Positions 28,242 through 37,239 of a stretch of 64,000 nucleotides of DNA are shown one piece after another (positions within the stretch are counted from its first letter, which is position 1; the number at the start of each line of letters is the position of its first letter). Below the pieces are notes generated by a model that worked only from the letters and a program-made list of their open reading frames with translations, was not told where the DNA came from and did not search any database. The position numbers and the translations under genes were made by a program. The stretch spans positions 62,001 to 126,000 of the forward strand of contig NZ_LECT01000019.1 in NCBI RefSeq assembly GCF_001027925.1, given 5' to 3'. The DNA comes from Rhodopirellula islandica (GTDB taxonomy: Bacteria; Planctomycetota; Planctomycetia; Pirellulales; Pirellulaceae).

Positions 28242-30689
28242 ATGACCCCCGATCGACTCCGCACTCATTGCTGCTGCTTGGCTCTCCTCGCGTTCGGGTT
28301 GCTGGCAACTCCGGGCGTCGCGCAGGATTGGCCCTCGATCCGAGGACCACAGTATGACGGTTCTGCGGCCTCCGGTGACCAAGAACTGGCCGAGGGACCG
28401 TTGAAACTGAAAGTGGTTTGGAAGCACCCCATCGGCAGCGGGTATTCGGGGGTCGTGAAGTCGGGCGACCGTCTGGTCTCAGCAATGGCGGACATGGTCG
28501 CTGACCAAGAATACGTGGTCGCCATGTCGGCCGTGACAGGTGAAACGCTTTGGAAAACGCCGACCGGGAAAGTGATGAAGGGAGCGAACGGATCGTTCGA
28601 CGGTCCCGTGTCGACACCCGCTGCCGATGACACTCAGACGTATCATCTCTCGCCGTTTGGCATTCTGGCTGCCTATGACCTGACGGACGGGAGCATCGTC
28701 TGGCAGCATGATTTGAAAACGGAGTATTCTGTCGAGCCAAACTTTTATGGATTTGGAACTTCCCCCATCGTTCACGACGACGTGCTGATCATCCCGGTCG
28801 GATCGCCCGAGGGTGCCGTGATGGGATTCGATACGAGGACGGGCGAAGTGGTGTGGAAAGCGGGACAGGACCAAGCCGCCTTTCAATCGGCCGTGACGAT
28901 GGAACTAGCGGGCGAAACCACCGTTCTCGTCGCCTGCAACACAACGCTGTTTGCAATTCGCCCGGCCACTGGAGAACTCATTTGGTCCCGGCCTCACGGT
29001 GGTGCCTCGGGTGAACCGGTGGCGGCAGTCGTGCCAGTTCCGCTGCCAGGCGGCGGGCTGTTTCTGAACGACAGCCGTGACGGCTCAACAGGTTTGAATC
29101 TACATGCCGACGGCGCAACGGAGCGTTGGTCGGGACGCACCATTCGCAACACGTACTGCGTGCCGGTGATGTCGGGTGGGCTGCTGTGTTCGTACTCGTC
29201 ACGTTTCCTGGTCGCCGTGGATCCTGAGACCGGCGATCAGGTCTGGAGAACCCGGTCACCGAGCAATGGTTTCCTCGCGACGGTTGCCGGACGCTTGGTG
29301 GTCGCGACCTTGGACGGATCGTTGCATGTTGGCGATGTCACGGAAGACGGCTTTCACGAAGCCGCTCAAACCCAGGTGTTCAAGACTGGTGACACCGATT
29401 CGGAAGGATTGATGTGGGCCCTGCCCTCGATCGCCGGTCGTTCCATCTACCTGCGAAGTCTCGGTGCGATCGCGAGAATTGATCTCCTACCCGGTCAGCA
29501 AACTGAAATGGCAGCCACCGAGGAATCCAAACTTGGCCCCGATTTCGCCGCGTTCATCCAGAGCGTGCAGGCCTCTGACAACAAACAATCCTTGATCGAT
29601 CAGTACTTGCACGGGAAGTCTCTGCCCCTGGTCGAAGATGATTTCGTTCACTTCATTCTTCAAGGGAAATACAACGACGTTGCCGTAGCGAGCGAACTGT
29701 TTGGTGTTCGCCAAGAACGAGCCATGCAGCGAATTGCGGGAACCGACCTGTTTTACTTTGGGGTTCAAGTTCCCGAGGCAACGCGACTTTCTTACGTCTT
29801 CTTTGCCGACTACCAACCGCTGATTGACCCAACCTCGGACCGCCGATTCACCAGCGGCTTGGTCGCCGGCGAAATGGAACCGATCTTCCGAAAGCCGAAT
29901 TCGTCGCTGGAGCTTTCTTGGTTTGACAAGGGCAGCCTCACCGACGACTTGGAGGTCGATGTGGATGAATCGAACTCTGAATTGCTGGGAACGATCGTCG
30001 AAACTCAGTTGGACAGTGCCGAGCTGAAAGAGAGCGTTGGACTTTCGATCTACTTGCCACCTGGGTACGCCGAAACGGAACAGGGTGCCCCAGAGAAAAA
30101 CTACCCGGTCGTGTTTGTGCATGACGGCAAATCCGCCATGGACAGCGGCAATCAGGCGTCGATTGTGGATCAGTTGATTCACTCAAAAGCCATTCGCCCC
30201 GTCGTCGTCGTGTTCATCGACAAACGCTTCTACCCGATGCAAGGAGCATCCGGCTATCCGGAGTTCTTCGCCAAGGAATTGCTCCCGAAGATCGACCGCG
30301 AGTACCGAATCTCCGCGAACCGAGACGACCGAGCCAGCCTGAGTGGCGGGTTCGGTGCGACGCTGGCGTTGATGGCGACTCTCCCGGTGAGCGACCAGAT
30401 TGGCGTGATTGGATGCCATTCTCCGTTTGCCTTTGAAATGTTGCACCCGATGGTGTCACAGCTTTCCAAACTGCCCAACGACCGTTGCCAAATCTTGGTG
30501 CAATGGAGTCGACATGAGTTCCGGAACCCGTCGGAGAACTGGAACATGGGCGATCAAGCACAAATCATTGCCAAGATCTTGGCGGACGGTGACCACGAGG
30601 TCACGTCCGAGGGAATCGGCACGGGCAGCGACTGGGTGAGCTGGCGAACCCAATCCGTCCGAATGTGGCAGCACCTGCTTGGTCAATAG
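28242..30689 (+). CDS. PQQ-like beta-propeller fused to a Fes/esterase-D-like domain
   Basis: An 815-residue secreted protein from ATG 28242, with a signal peptide rich in Cys/Leu/Ala (HCCCLALLAFGLLATPGVAQ). An ATG 14 codons upstream would only lengthen the leader. Residues 30-420 are PQQ-like propeller blades (repeated A-x-TGE-x-x-W strands such as TGETLWKTP, TGEVVWKAG and TGDQVWRTR). Residues 440-580 resemble the E-set domain before ferric-enterobactin-type esterases. Residues 590-815 are an alpha/beta hydrolase with VVFVHDGKSAMD and the elbow SLSGGFGA. The usual GxSxGG elbow has Ser in place of its first Gly, and the usual terminal G-x-H-x-W-x-x-WR motif reads GSDWVSWR without His. Catalysis is therefore doubtful and a binding role is possible. 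A MarR gene follows 115 bases downstream. Confidence 0.88.
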   Translation: MTPDRLRTHCCCLALLAFGLLATPGVAQDWPSIRGPQYDGSAASGDQELAEGPLKLKVVWKHPIGSGYSGVVKSGDRLVSAMADMVADQEYVVAMSAVTGETLWKTPTGKVMKGANGSFDGPVSTPAADDTQTYHLSPFGILAAYDLTDGSIVWQHDLKTEYSVEPNFYGFGTSPIVHDDVLIIPVGSPEGAVMGFDTRTGEVVWKAGQDQAAFQSAVTMELAGETTVLVACNTTLFAIRPATGELIWSRPHGGASGEPVAAVVPVPLPGGGLFLNDSRDGSTGLNLHADGATERWSGRTIRNTYCVPVMSGGLLCSYSSRFLVAVDPETGDQVWRTRSPSNGFLATVAGRLVVATLDGSLHVGDVTEDGFHEAAQTQVFKTGDTDSEGLMWALPSIAGRSIYLRSLGAIARIDLLPGQQTEMAATEESKLGPDFAAFIQSVQASDNKQSLIDQYLHGKSLPLVEDDFVHFILQGKYNDVAVASELFGVRQERAMQRIAGTDLFYFGVQVPEATRLSYVFFADYQPLIDPTSDRRFTSGLVAGEMEPIFRKPNSSLELSWFDKGSLTDDLEVDVDESNSELLGTIVETQLDSAELKESVGLSIYLPPGYAETEQGAPEKNYPVVFVHDGKSAMDSGNQASIVDQLIHSKAIRPVVVVFIDKRFYPMQGASGYPEFFAKELLPKIDREYRISANRDDRASLSGGFGATLALMATLPVSDQIGVIGCHSPFAFEMLHPMVSQLSKLPNDRCQILVQWSRHEFRNPSENWNMGDQAQIIAKILADGDHEVTSEGIGTGSDWVSWRTQSVRMWQHLLGQ

Positions 30690-30692
30690 CCA

Positions 30693-30721
30693 TTGACTTT
30701 GTGTTCGCCCTGCAAAACACT
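30693..30721 (+). promoter_or_regulatory. Candidate promoter of MarR gene
   Basis: TTGACT (30693-30698), a 17-base spacer and AACACT (30716-30721), followed by TGTCATTGTC. It is nearly the same as the element ahead of the propeller-esterase gene and could include the MarR operator. Confidence 0.4.
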
Positions 30722-30804
30722 TGTCATTGTCCATGGTTTTCTTTGACAGGTTCAGGAGGTTGGCAAGAGTGACGAATCCCAAAATCGGTGGCAAACCAGC
30801 CTTG

Positions 30805-31254
30805 ATGCTGACAAGTTGCGACGCCATGGAGGTCAGCGATCAAGAGCGAATAGCGTGTGGATTGCACATCGCCTCCCGCGGTTTGTCATCCGCGATGGCC
30901 GAAGCGGTCGCTCCCCACGGGCTCAGCGGAATGGAAGCGAACCTGCTTCTCAAATTGGACAAAGGTTTGAACTCGCCCTCGGAGATCGCAACCTACCTCG
31001 GGATCGACGCCTCCAATCTCTCGCGGTTGATGCGCAAGATGCAGGAAGCCGAGTTGATCCGGCGTGAAGTGGACGCCACCAACCGATCTCGGGTCATCAT
31101 TGAGTTGACCGCGAAAGGCAAACGACTCACGAAGAAGATCAAACCAGATGTTCGCAAGATGGAAAAGAATGTGATGTCGGTGCTGACAGCCAAAGAACTG
31201 ACGACGCTTCAAAAGATCTTGATGAAGATGTGTGTCAGCGTGATCGAAGGCTGA
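30805..31254 (+). CDS. MarR-family transcriptional regulator
   Basis: A 149-residue protein from ATG 30805; ATG 30826 (MEVSDQERI) is equally possible. It has the MarR winged helix: an N-terminal dimer helix, LSGMEANLLLKLDKG, the helix-turn-helix PSEIATYLGIDASNLSRLMRKMQEAELI, and a wing with RREVDATNRSRVIIELTAKGK, then a C-terminal dimerisation helix. MarR proteins usually repress neighbouring genes and release DNA on binding small phenolic or other ligands. It sits between the propeller-esterase fusion and a porin on the same strand, so it may regulate uptake or processing of one substrate. A longer start at 30721 is not preferred. Confidence 0.88.
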   Translation: MLTSCDAMEVSDQERIACGLHIASRGLSSAMAEAVAPHGLSGMEANLLLKLDKGLNSPSEIATYLGIDASNLSRLMRKMQEAELIRREVDATNRSRVIIELTAKGKRLTKKIKPDVRKMEKNVMSVLTAKELTTLQKILMKMCVSVIEG

Positions 31255-31373
31255 CGGATCGCCTGGGTCGATCACGGGATCAATTCCGCAAATCTTCCGT
31301 GATTGATGTAACCCTTCCAAGCAGAAAAGACGATGACCCAGACAACGTCTTCTTGTTGGGGCAAGTCATTTCG

Positions 31374-32870
31374 ATGGGTATCCGTTGGCACCACTCCGCC
31401 ATCCACTGGTTTTCAGTGCTCGCACTGACGGTCATCGGGCCGGGAACCGCTCCGATCGCGGGAGCTGAAACCGACGACCTGGTCACCGGGTCAGCCTCCA
31501 CCCAATTGTCTGCCGAGCCAATCGCGGAGGGCGCCGGCCAGAGCGAATTGTCCGACGCCATGTCGCGAATTCGCGAATTGGAAACGCTCGTCGCTGCCCT
31601 GCAAGCAGAGTCATTGAATCGAGCGCCTTTGACGCTGCCGACATGGGAAGAACCGCGGTACCAGCCTCCTTCCCAACTGGATCCGTCCACGCACGATGGT
31701 GTTTACGACTCCGGTTGGACTTGGCGTCCGCGCGACCCTGAGGCATCACCGTTTGAGCTGACCGCTGGGTTGCACAACCAGTTTCGCTACACGGGGTTTG
31801 CTCGCGACGAGGCGACGTCGGTTGATTCCGCGGGGAACGTGCGTGAGATCAACAACCGGAACGACTTCAACATCAACCGAGGCCGGTTGGTATTTTCGGG
31901 GTATGCATTCGACGAAGACCTGCGTTTCTATTCCAACATTGACTACAGCACAGTCACGTCCAATCCCATTCAGTTGCTGTTGGGTTGGATTTCGTTTCGG
32001 ATGTCCGATCGGCTTTCGATCCACTTGGGACTTGGCAAACTGCCAGGAACCTGGGAATGGACGGAAACCTCTCGGTACACGTTGGGCGCCGACCGTACCA
32101 TGGCAACGACTTTCTTCCGCCCATCCATCACAGCGGGCATGTGGGCCAAAGGCAAACTGACCGACGACGTCTCATACCACGTGCTGGTTGGAAACGGCTT
32201 CAACACACTTTCGCTGCAAGCATCCGAGCTCGACACGCAACTCGCGTATTCCGCCCTCTCGTGGTGGGAACCGTTGGAAGAGTTCGGACGCGGTTTCTCG
32301 GACATCGAAAACCACCCGTCTCTGGCGATTCGCTTGGGGCAGGGGCTGACTCAAACCGGAAATTCAAGCAGCAGCAATGCCGATCCCGCGGCCGAACAAA
32401 CCGTCATTCGCCTGAGCGACGGAACTCGGCTGATCGAACCCAATGCAATTGCCCCCGGAGTGACCGTCAACGCCTTTGACATCTGGCTGTACTCAGCGCA
32501 CTTCGGAGTCAAGCGGCGGGGCTTCAGCTTCAGCAGCGAAGTCTTCCTGCGATGGCTCCGCAACATCGAAGGCGACAACGGCACCATGCTGCCCTCGTTG
32601 TTCGACCATGGATTCTTCGTTCAAGGCGGCGCATTCGTGATTCCACAAACGCTCGAACTGTTTGCACGCGCATCTCAGGTGAACGGCGAGTACGGCAGCG
32701 GCAACGAAGTTTCGGCAGGATTCAACTGGCACCTATTCAACCAGCGATCCGCACGATTCACGTTCGACGTGACATCCATTGATGACTCGCCTGCACAACA
32801 ATCGCGAACGGGTTACGTCGCTGGAGAAAGCGGCACCTTGTTTCGGTCGCAGTTGTGGACCTTCTTTTAA
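31374..32870 (+). CDS. OprP/OprO-like phosphate-selective porin family protein
   Basis: A 498-residue protein from ATG 31374, which opens a signal peptide ending near IAGAE. A short coiled coil follows (ELSDAMSRIRELETLVAALQAE region), usual for planctomycete and proteobacterial OprP-like porins, then about sixteen antiparallel strands. Typical pieces are FNINRGRLVFSGYAF, DLRFYSNIDYS, IQLLLGWISFRM and a late GFNWHLF, with a terminal LFRSQLWTFF ending in Phe. Despite the family name the solute may not be phosphate. The start upstream at 31230 overlaps the MarR gene and adds no signal, so it is rejected. A strong terminator follows at 33.0 kb. Confidence 0.85.
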   Translation: MGIRWHHSAIHWFSVLALTVIGPGTAPIAGAETDDLVTGSASTQLSAEPIAEGAGQSELSDAMSRIRELETLVAALQAESLNRAPLTLPTWEEPRYQPPSQLDPSTHDGVYDSGWTWRPRDPEASPFELTAGLHNQFRYTGFARDEATSVDSAGNVREINNRNDFNINRGRLVFSGYAFDEDLRFYSNIDYSTVTSNPIQLLLGWISFRMSDRLSIHLGLGKLPGTWEWTETSRYTLGADRTMATTFFRPSITAGMWAKGKLTDDVSYHVLVGNGFNTLSLQASELDTQLAYSALSWWEPLEEFGRGFSDIENHPSLAIRLGQGLTQTGNSSSSNADPAAEQTVIRLSDGTRLIEPNAIAPGVTVNAFDIWLYSAHFGVKRRGFSFSSEVFLRWLRNIEGDNGTMLPSLFDHGFFVQGGAFVIPQTLELFARASQVNGEYGSGNEVSAGFNWHLFNQRSARFTFDVTSIDDSPAQQSRTGYVAGESGTLFRSQLWTFF

Positions 32871-33362
32871 GCAGGTCGGCGGGAATGACCGGGCATAATC
32901 AGGTGAGCCGTTTGGGCGTTCGCCTGGACCGCGAAATGTTTGGTATTTAGCGCACTAGGGTTGCGCAAATTCACATCCCGTTAGGGATATCAGATGGTAG
33001 CCGTCGCCAATCTCCTTCCCGCCGTGGCCATCGGCCACGGCGGGAAGGAGAGTTTTTTAGGGGCTCGTTTCCCGGGGGTACGCTGCAGTCACGGCGCTCC
33101 GCCAAACGGCTCAAATCCCGAAACACTCCTGCCTGGCCGGTTTCGATGATCTGCCGGAGCGGCGCCGAGGCGGCTTGATCCGGCCTACTTCTACTGAAAT
33201 CCCTACCGGGATGAAGACAGACAAAGGCCAGAAGAAAAGTTGCGTTCGCTATCAGAACGCCAACACCAAACATTTCGCGGTCCAGCGTTCGCCCCGGTTG
33301 GACGTGGGAGCAACAACGCTTACCGCAACATCCCAAATGCCGAAAGACTTCTGCCGACCTGG
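32871..33362. other. Convergent intergenic region
   Basis: About 490 bases between the porin and the receiver cluster. It contains the strong terminator at 33012-33056. A 161-codon minus-strand frame (32971-33456) overlaps the receiver gene and passes through the terminator stem, so it is rejected. Nothing else was recognised. Confidence 0.7.
33012..33056 (+). terminator. Strong intrinsic terminator of porin operon
   Basis: A perfect 18-base-pair stem (33012-33029 with 33033-33050), three-base loop ATC, then AGTTTTTT. On the plus strand this is a textbook Rho-independent terminator, 142 bases after the porin stop. Confidence 0.92.
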
Positions 33363-33728
33363 TTAAGAAGTCAGGGAAAGTGAATCGAGCTCTGCCTTCA
33401 GGTCGGCGATGCTGCTGGTGGACTTGTGGATGTACACGGCCCCAATCGCCAAGCACGCGTTCTGGGTTTCCTGCCCTTCTCGTCCGGTGATCACTATTTT
33501 TGGAATCGACCGAACCTTCTCTTCTCGGTTGAGAAAATCAAACGCATTCAGCGCGTTCCCGGTGGGCGTCTCAATGTCCGTGACGATCAAATCGAATGAA
33601 TCCGATTCCAAGGTGCGCATCACAGAAAACCAATTGAAGGCAGCCACGGGAGAATGGCCCCAACTGGCCAGCGACGTCATCAGGATGTCCGAGTAGTCCG
33701 CATCATCTTCGATCACAAGAATTTTCAT
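33363..33728 (-). CDS. Receiver-only response regulator (REC 5)
   Basis: A 121-residue receiver domain with no output domain. The start at ATG 33728 (MKILVIEDDADYS) overlaps the preceding gene's TGA as ATGA, a translational-coupling arrangement. Longer starts would overlap that gene heavily. Conserved sites are the acidic pair in IEDD, the phospho-acceptor Asp in IVTDIETP, the Thr in ITGRE and the Lys in YIHKST. It can therefore be phosphorylated but must act through protein contact, like CheY or Spo0F. It is the last gene of the signalling cluster. Confidence 0.9.
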   Translation of the reverse strand: MKILVIEDDADYSDILMTSLASWGHSPVAAFNWFSVMRTLESDSFDLIVTDIETPTGNALNAFDFLNREEKVRSIPKIVITGREGQETQNACLAIGAVYIHKSTSSIADLKAELDSLSLTS

Positions 33729-34126
33729 CCGGTGCATGCTCCCTCGAGCTGGCTTTTCGATTTGGGGTTCAACACTTGCTTGACAGCCGCTTCGAACATC
33801 TCGGAAGCGAATGGTTTTGCCAGGAAGTAACGAGCGCCAGCCGACATCGCCGCGGATTGGTCCGTGGGGCAGGCGGACAGAATGATCACCGGCGTGTCCC
33901 GGAGGATTGGATGAGATTTGAGCCACTGAAGCGCGGTGATCCCATCGACCAATGGCATCCGAACATCCATGCAGATCAGACTGGGAAGAATCCTTTCAGC
34001 CTTCTCGATTGCATCTTTGCCATCGCTTGCAGAATGGACGGCGTACCCCATCGCTCGCAATCTCAATTCGATTCCATACCGAATTGCATCGTCGTCTTCG
34101 ACGACCAAGACCGTTGATTCTTGCAT
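33725..34126 (-). CDS. Receiver-only response regulator (REC 4)
   Basis: A 133-residue receiver domain (MQESTVLVVEDDDAIRYGI). It has the acidic pair, phospho-Asp in ICMDVRMP, Ser in ILSACP and Lys in FLAKPF, all as expected for an active receiver. A short polar tail follows and there is no DNA-binding domain. It is coupled to the next receiver by ATGA overlap. It is separated from the previous receiver gene by about 510 bases, so this pair could have its own promoter. Confidence 0.92.
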   Translation of the reverse strand: MQESTVLVVEDDDAIRYGIELRLRAMGYAVHSASDGKDAIEKAERILPSLICMDVRMPLVDGITALQWLKSHPILRDTPVIILSACPTDQSAAMSAGARYFLAKPFASEMFEAAVKQVLNPKSKSQLEGACTG

Positions 34127-34143
34127 CAGTCACCCCACGTGCA

Positions 34144-34350
34144 TCAGTTGCTGACAATGACGGCCAAACGAATCGCCGGCGCTGACGCATTGAATGGCGG
34201 TGCAAGCACCACCCTCTCTTCCGCGTCAGCAGACTCTTCCAAGAAGAGACTGATTGCATCAACCTTCCGCTTTGCCAACTGAATGCGTGTAGAGTTTCGA
34301 CTCAGAACGTGAACACGAGACCCGCAAACCGACTTCCCGACGATCTGCAC
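34144..34350 (-). CDS. Possible small protein in gap of signalling cluster
   Basis: A 68-codon frame starting at GTG. The composition is protein-like (for example LAKRKVDAISLFLEESADAEERV) and it lies on the operon strand in the 512-base gap between two receiver genes. No Shine-Dalgarno site is visible and no family was recognised. It may be spurious; the rest of the gap (34351-34638) shows nothing. Confidence 0.25.
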   Translation of the reverse strand: MQIVGKSVCGSRVHVLSRNSTRIQLAKRKVDAISLFLEESADAEERVVLAPPFNASAPAIRLAVIVSN

Positions 34351-34638
34351 CAGAATTGCCCTTCCGGCTCCAAGCAGAACAGTCTTTTGTCATCGATTGA
34401 CAAATCACACGTTCAGAAGCCATTCCAAAGAATGGCCAATCAGTTGACGCTGGCTCATGCCCTTCCCAGCGATGGTGCATGAGCTGCCATGAACGTTTCA
34501 CGACATACCTCACACCGTTTTGACCTGCCTCTTTTCAAAGATTCAGCCAAGGATATATACCCCTCAATCCCGAGCGTCTCGGCTGAAAACCGAAACATTG
34601 GAGCAATTTCTTCGCCTGAGAGGCCCCCCACGACACGC

Positions 34639-35145
34639 TCAATTCTTTCGGTTCGTCGCGGACGGTCGCGGATCGCCACCGCTGATTTCATCCAGCAGCA
34701 GAACCAATCGTTCGAACTCGATCGGTTTATGAAGAACCGCAAACGCACCCATCTTCAGCAATCTCGCCTCGGTCCGATCATCCACCTTCCCGGAGATCAA
34801 AATCACAGGGATCGTCGCAACCAAGGGGTTTTCTCGGAGCCCTAAAAAAACCTGTTCGCCGTTGACGAACGGCATGTTGTAATCCAGCAGAATTGCGGTT
34901 GGGTGCAGGCTGAACGCCATACGGTATCCATCCATCCCATGCTTGGCTGACCGCACATCGTAGCCACTGCCCGCCAACCGCAGTGCGATTCCATGGGTGA
35001 TATCTTCTTCATCGTCAATCGAAAGCACCACTCGCTCGCGACGCTCAACATCGAGGTAGCTGAGATCTTCCCCCGAGTTCCCGCAGCTTTCCCCAGCAAG
35101 TTCAAACAGATACTCAAAGGCATCTCGTTTCGTCAGGACGTCCAT
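34639..35145 (-). CDS. Receiver-only response regulator (REC 3) with short N-terminal extension
   Basis: A 168-residue protein. About 35 polar residues precede the receiver (RVVLSIDDEEDITHGI). Conserved sites are phospho-Asp in ILLDYNMP, Ser in LISGKV and Lys in LHKPIE. The start ATG 35145 has an AGGA-rich stretch just upstream and follows the preceding stop by eight bases. No output domain is present. The extension may be a docking segment; its role is unknown. Confidence 0.9.
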   Translation of the reverse strand: MDVLTKRDAFEYLFELAGESCGNSGEDLSYLDVERRERVVLSIDDEEDITHGIALRLAGSGYDVRSAKHGMDGYRMAFSLHPTAILLDYNMPFVNGEQVFLGLRENPLVATIPVILISGKVDDRTEARLLKMGAFAVLHKPIEFERLVLLLDEISGGDPRPSATNRKN

Positions 35146-35153
35146 CCTAAATC

Positions 35154-35549
35154 CTAAGAGTTGGAGACAAGGTCATCGCTCACATTTTGTTCGTCCGACA
35201 ACAGTTCCTTCACGGTGTTGATCAACTGTCGCCCCTGATAAGGCTTGGCAAGCACCCGATTGGCGCCGGCAATGTAGGCCTCGTTTTCATCCGCCAAACT
35301 GGCCGACAAGACCAGGATGGGAGTCGTTGACAATTCTGATCCTCCTCGCAATTCACGGATCGCAGTGAGACCGTCCATGCGAGGCATCAGAACGTCCATG
35401 ACAATCAAATCAGGACGCACATCATTGACAAGCTGAAGGCACTCCATGCCGTCAACAGCCAAGTGCGTCCTCAGCCCCGCAAACTGCAACCATCGTTTGA
35501 CGGAGTCGCGAATATCGGGTTCATCGTCCACTATCAATACTACTGACAT
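35154..35549 (-). CDS. Receiver-only response regulator (REC 2)
   Basis: A 131-residue receiver (MSVVLIVDDEPDIRDSV) with phospho-Asp in IVMDVLMP, Ser in VLSASL and Lys in VLAKPY. It is the most canonical receiver of the cluster. It starts 18 bases after the kinase stop codon with AAAGAG ahead of the ATG, so it is probably translated from the same message. It is a likely direct phosphorylation target of the kinase. Confidence 0.92.
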   Translation of the reverse strand: MSVVLIVDDEPDIRDSVKRWLQFAGLRTHLAVDGMECLQLVNDVRPDLIVMDVLMPRMDGLTAIRELRGGSELSTTPILVLSASLADENEAYIAGANRVLAKPYQGRQLINTVKELLSDEQNVSDDLVSNS

Positions 35550-35567
35550 CTCTTTCGATTCCCTCGG

Positions 35568-37232
35568 TCATTCCGTTAGTGATGCGTTCGTGGCCACCAG
35601 GTCGCAGGGAGTTCCCAAAGGCAACTCCTCGCCTCCGAACGTTGGCTCATCGGCAACGTCCTTGAACTCTTCCTCCCTATCCCATTCTTGCTGCAACAGC
35701 TTCTTCACTGTCTCAATGTCGTCGCGTCCGTCGTCATCGAAAAACGAGGCGGTGAAGCCAGGTAGCGCCCCAAAAGGACGATTTCGATTCATTTGCTCAA
35801 AGTCACTCTCGGTTCGCTGCAACCACAAAGTCAGATCGCTTCGGTTCCCAGAAAACAAGAGCAACCACCGGTTGTCCGATTTTCGAAAAAGCAGATCTTC
35901 GGCGCGGAACGATCCGCACATGAATCGCTCGAAGTCATCGCACTGACGTTGGTCCTTGGCCTCAGGAAGACACAGCGAGATCAAACTCACCGGTCCCAGT
36001 TTCGACGCCCGACTTTCGGCCATCCTACCCGCGATGCAGGCAGGGTTTGGAAGTGGGATCGACAGCCGAAACACGGTTCCATTGCCGATTTCGGAAGCCA
36101 CATCGATTCGACCGAAATTCAGAGCCACCAGTTTTTGAGCGATGTTCAACCCGAGTCCCACACCGCTGGCTTGCTTCGCGCCATGATGAGAGGCTTGTTC
36201 AAAGCGTCCAAAGATTTTCGTCAGCTCGCTTGCTTCAATGCCTGGTCCATTGTCCGCGACTTCCACCACCGCATCCTCGCCATTGGTCGATCGTTTCGTT
36301 CGCAACGTGACGTTGCCACCCTGTGGAACAAATTTGATGGCGTTGGTTGCGAGGTTCGTGATCACCCGAGTCATTTTTTCGGCATCGCAGTAAACAGAGA
36401 TATCCCCGTCCTCTGAGATCAATCGGAGCGTGACCTGCTTGCTGGCAGCACGGTTGGCGACCAGCATCTGAACGCGTTGCACGATGGAGTCGAGACTCTG
36501 TGCCCTGCGGGAGAGCTGCAACAACCCGGCTTCCAACTTACTTTTGTCGAGCAGGTCATCGACCATTCCGTTGAGATCATCTGCTCGGCCAAGAATTTTC
36601 CCGAGCATCTGCGTTTGTTCTGGGTTGATCTCGCCCACCAGTCCATCGTGAATGATGGCGACGTAGTCTTTGATCACCGTCAACGGTGTTCGCAAGTCGT
36701 GCGAGACGTTGTCAACGATTTCCTGAGACGTTGAATACAACTTCTCAAGCTTTTTGTTCTTTTCTAGCAGCAGTTGCTTCTGTTCCTTGAGATCCTGCTG
36801 GCTGACTCTGAGTTCATTCACCAATTTCCGAGTCTGATTCTCTGCCACTTGACGATGAATCGCATGCAAAATGGTTCTCGCAAGTGCCTGCCCATGCAAT
36901 TCTCCTTTGACGATGTAGTCTTGTGCGCCTGCCTTGATCGCCGCTTGTTCCACCTTTTCGTCGTCGAGTCCCGTCAACGCGATGACGGGCGTTTGACTGC
37001 ACTGTTCCCTCAAGATTGAAATCGTCTGGGTCCCTGACGAATCCGGAACCGAGAGATCAGCGATGATCAGGTCGTACTCATTTTCCCCCAATTCGGTCTT
37101 CGCCTTGGCGAGTGTTTCAGCCCAGGTGAACTTGAAGTGAGGACTCGCCTTGCGAAGCTGCCGCGAAACGGCTTCCGCGTCAATCGAGTTATCCTCTAAG
37201 AGCAGAATGCGAATGGGTTGGTGTGATAACAC
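35568..37232 (-). CDS. REC-histidine kinase hybrid with GGDEF-like C-terminal relic
   Basis: A 554-residue cytoplasmic protein. I choose GTG 37232 because AGGA overlaps the preceding stop just upstream; the longest frame (37376) would overlap that gene by 137 bases. Order: receiver domain 5-125 (LLLEDN, phospho-Asp in IIADLSVP, Lys in YIVKGE); coiled coil 130-170; DHp helix with the phospho-His in NVSHDLRTPLT near 178; ATP-binding domain 285-400 with N box NLATNAIKF, DNGPGIE and GVGLGLNIAQ. The last 140 residues end in an acidic tail and contain RAEDLLFRKSDNRWLLLF, which has the shape of a GGDEF domain core without the GGDEF residues. It has no membrane segment, so its input probably comes through the N-terminal receiver. 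Confidence 0.92.
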   Translation of the reverse strand: MLSHQPIRILLLEDNSIDAEAVSRQLRKASPHFKFTWAETLAKAKTELGENEYDLIIADLSVPDSSGTQTISILREQCSQTPVIALTGLDDEKVEQAAIKAGAQDYIVKGELHGQALARTILHAIHRQVAENQTRKLVNELRVSQQDLKEQKQLLLEKNKKLEKLYSTSQEIVDNVSHDLRTPLTVIKDYVAIIHDGLVGEINPEQTQMLGKILGRADDLNGMVDDLLDKSKLEAGLLQLSRRAQSLDSIVQRVQMLVANRAASKQVTLRLISEDGDISVYCDAEKMTRVITNLATNAIKFVPQGGNVTLRTKRSTNGEDAVVEVADNGPGIEASELTKIFGRFEQASHHGAKQASGVGLGLNIAQKLVALNFGRIDVASEIGNGTVFRLSIPLPNPACIAGRMAESRASKLGPVSLISLCLPEAKDQRQCDDFERFMCGSFRAEDLLFRKSDNRWLLLFSGNRSDLTLWLQRTESDFEQMNRNRPFGALPGFTASFFDDDGRDDIETVKKLLQQEWDREEEFKDVADEPTFGGEELPLGTPCDLVATNASLTE

Positions 37233-37239
37233 TGGATTC

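Noticed and set aside
32971-33456. Minus-strand frame of 161 codons
   Set aside because: It runs through the terminator stem and overlaps a clear receiver gene in another frame.
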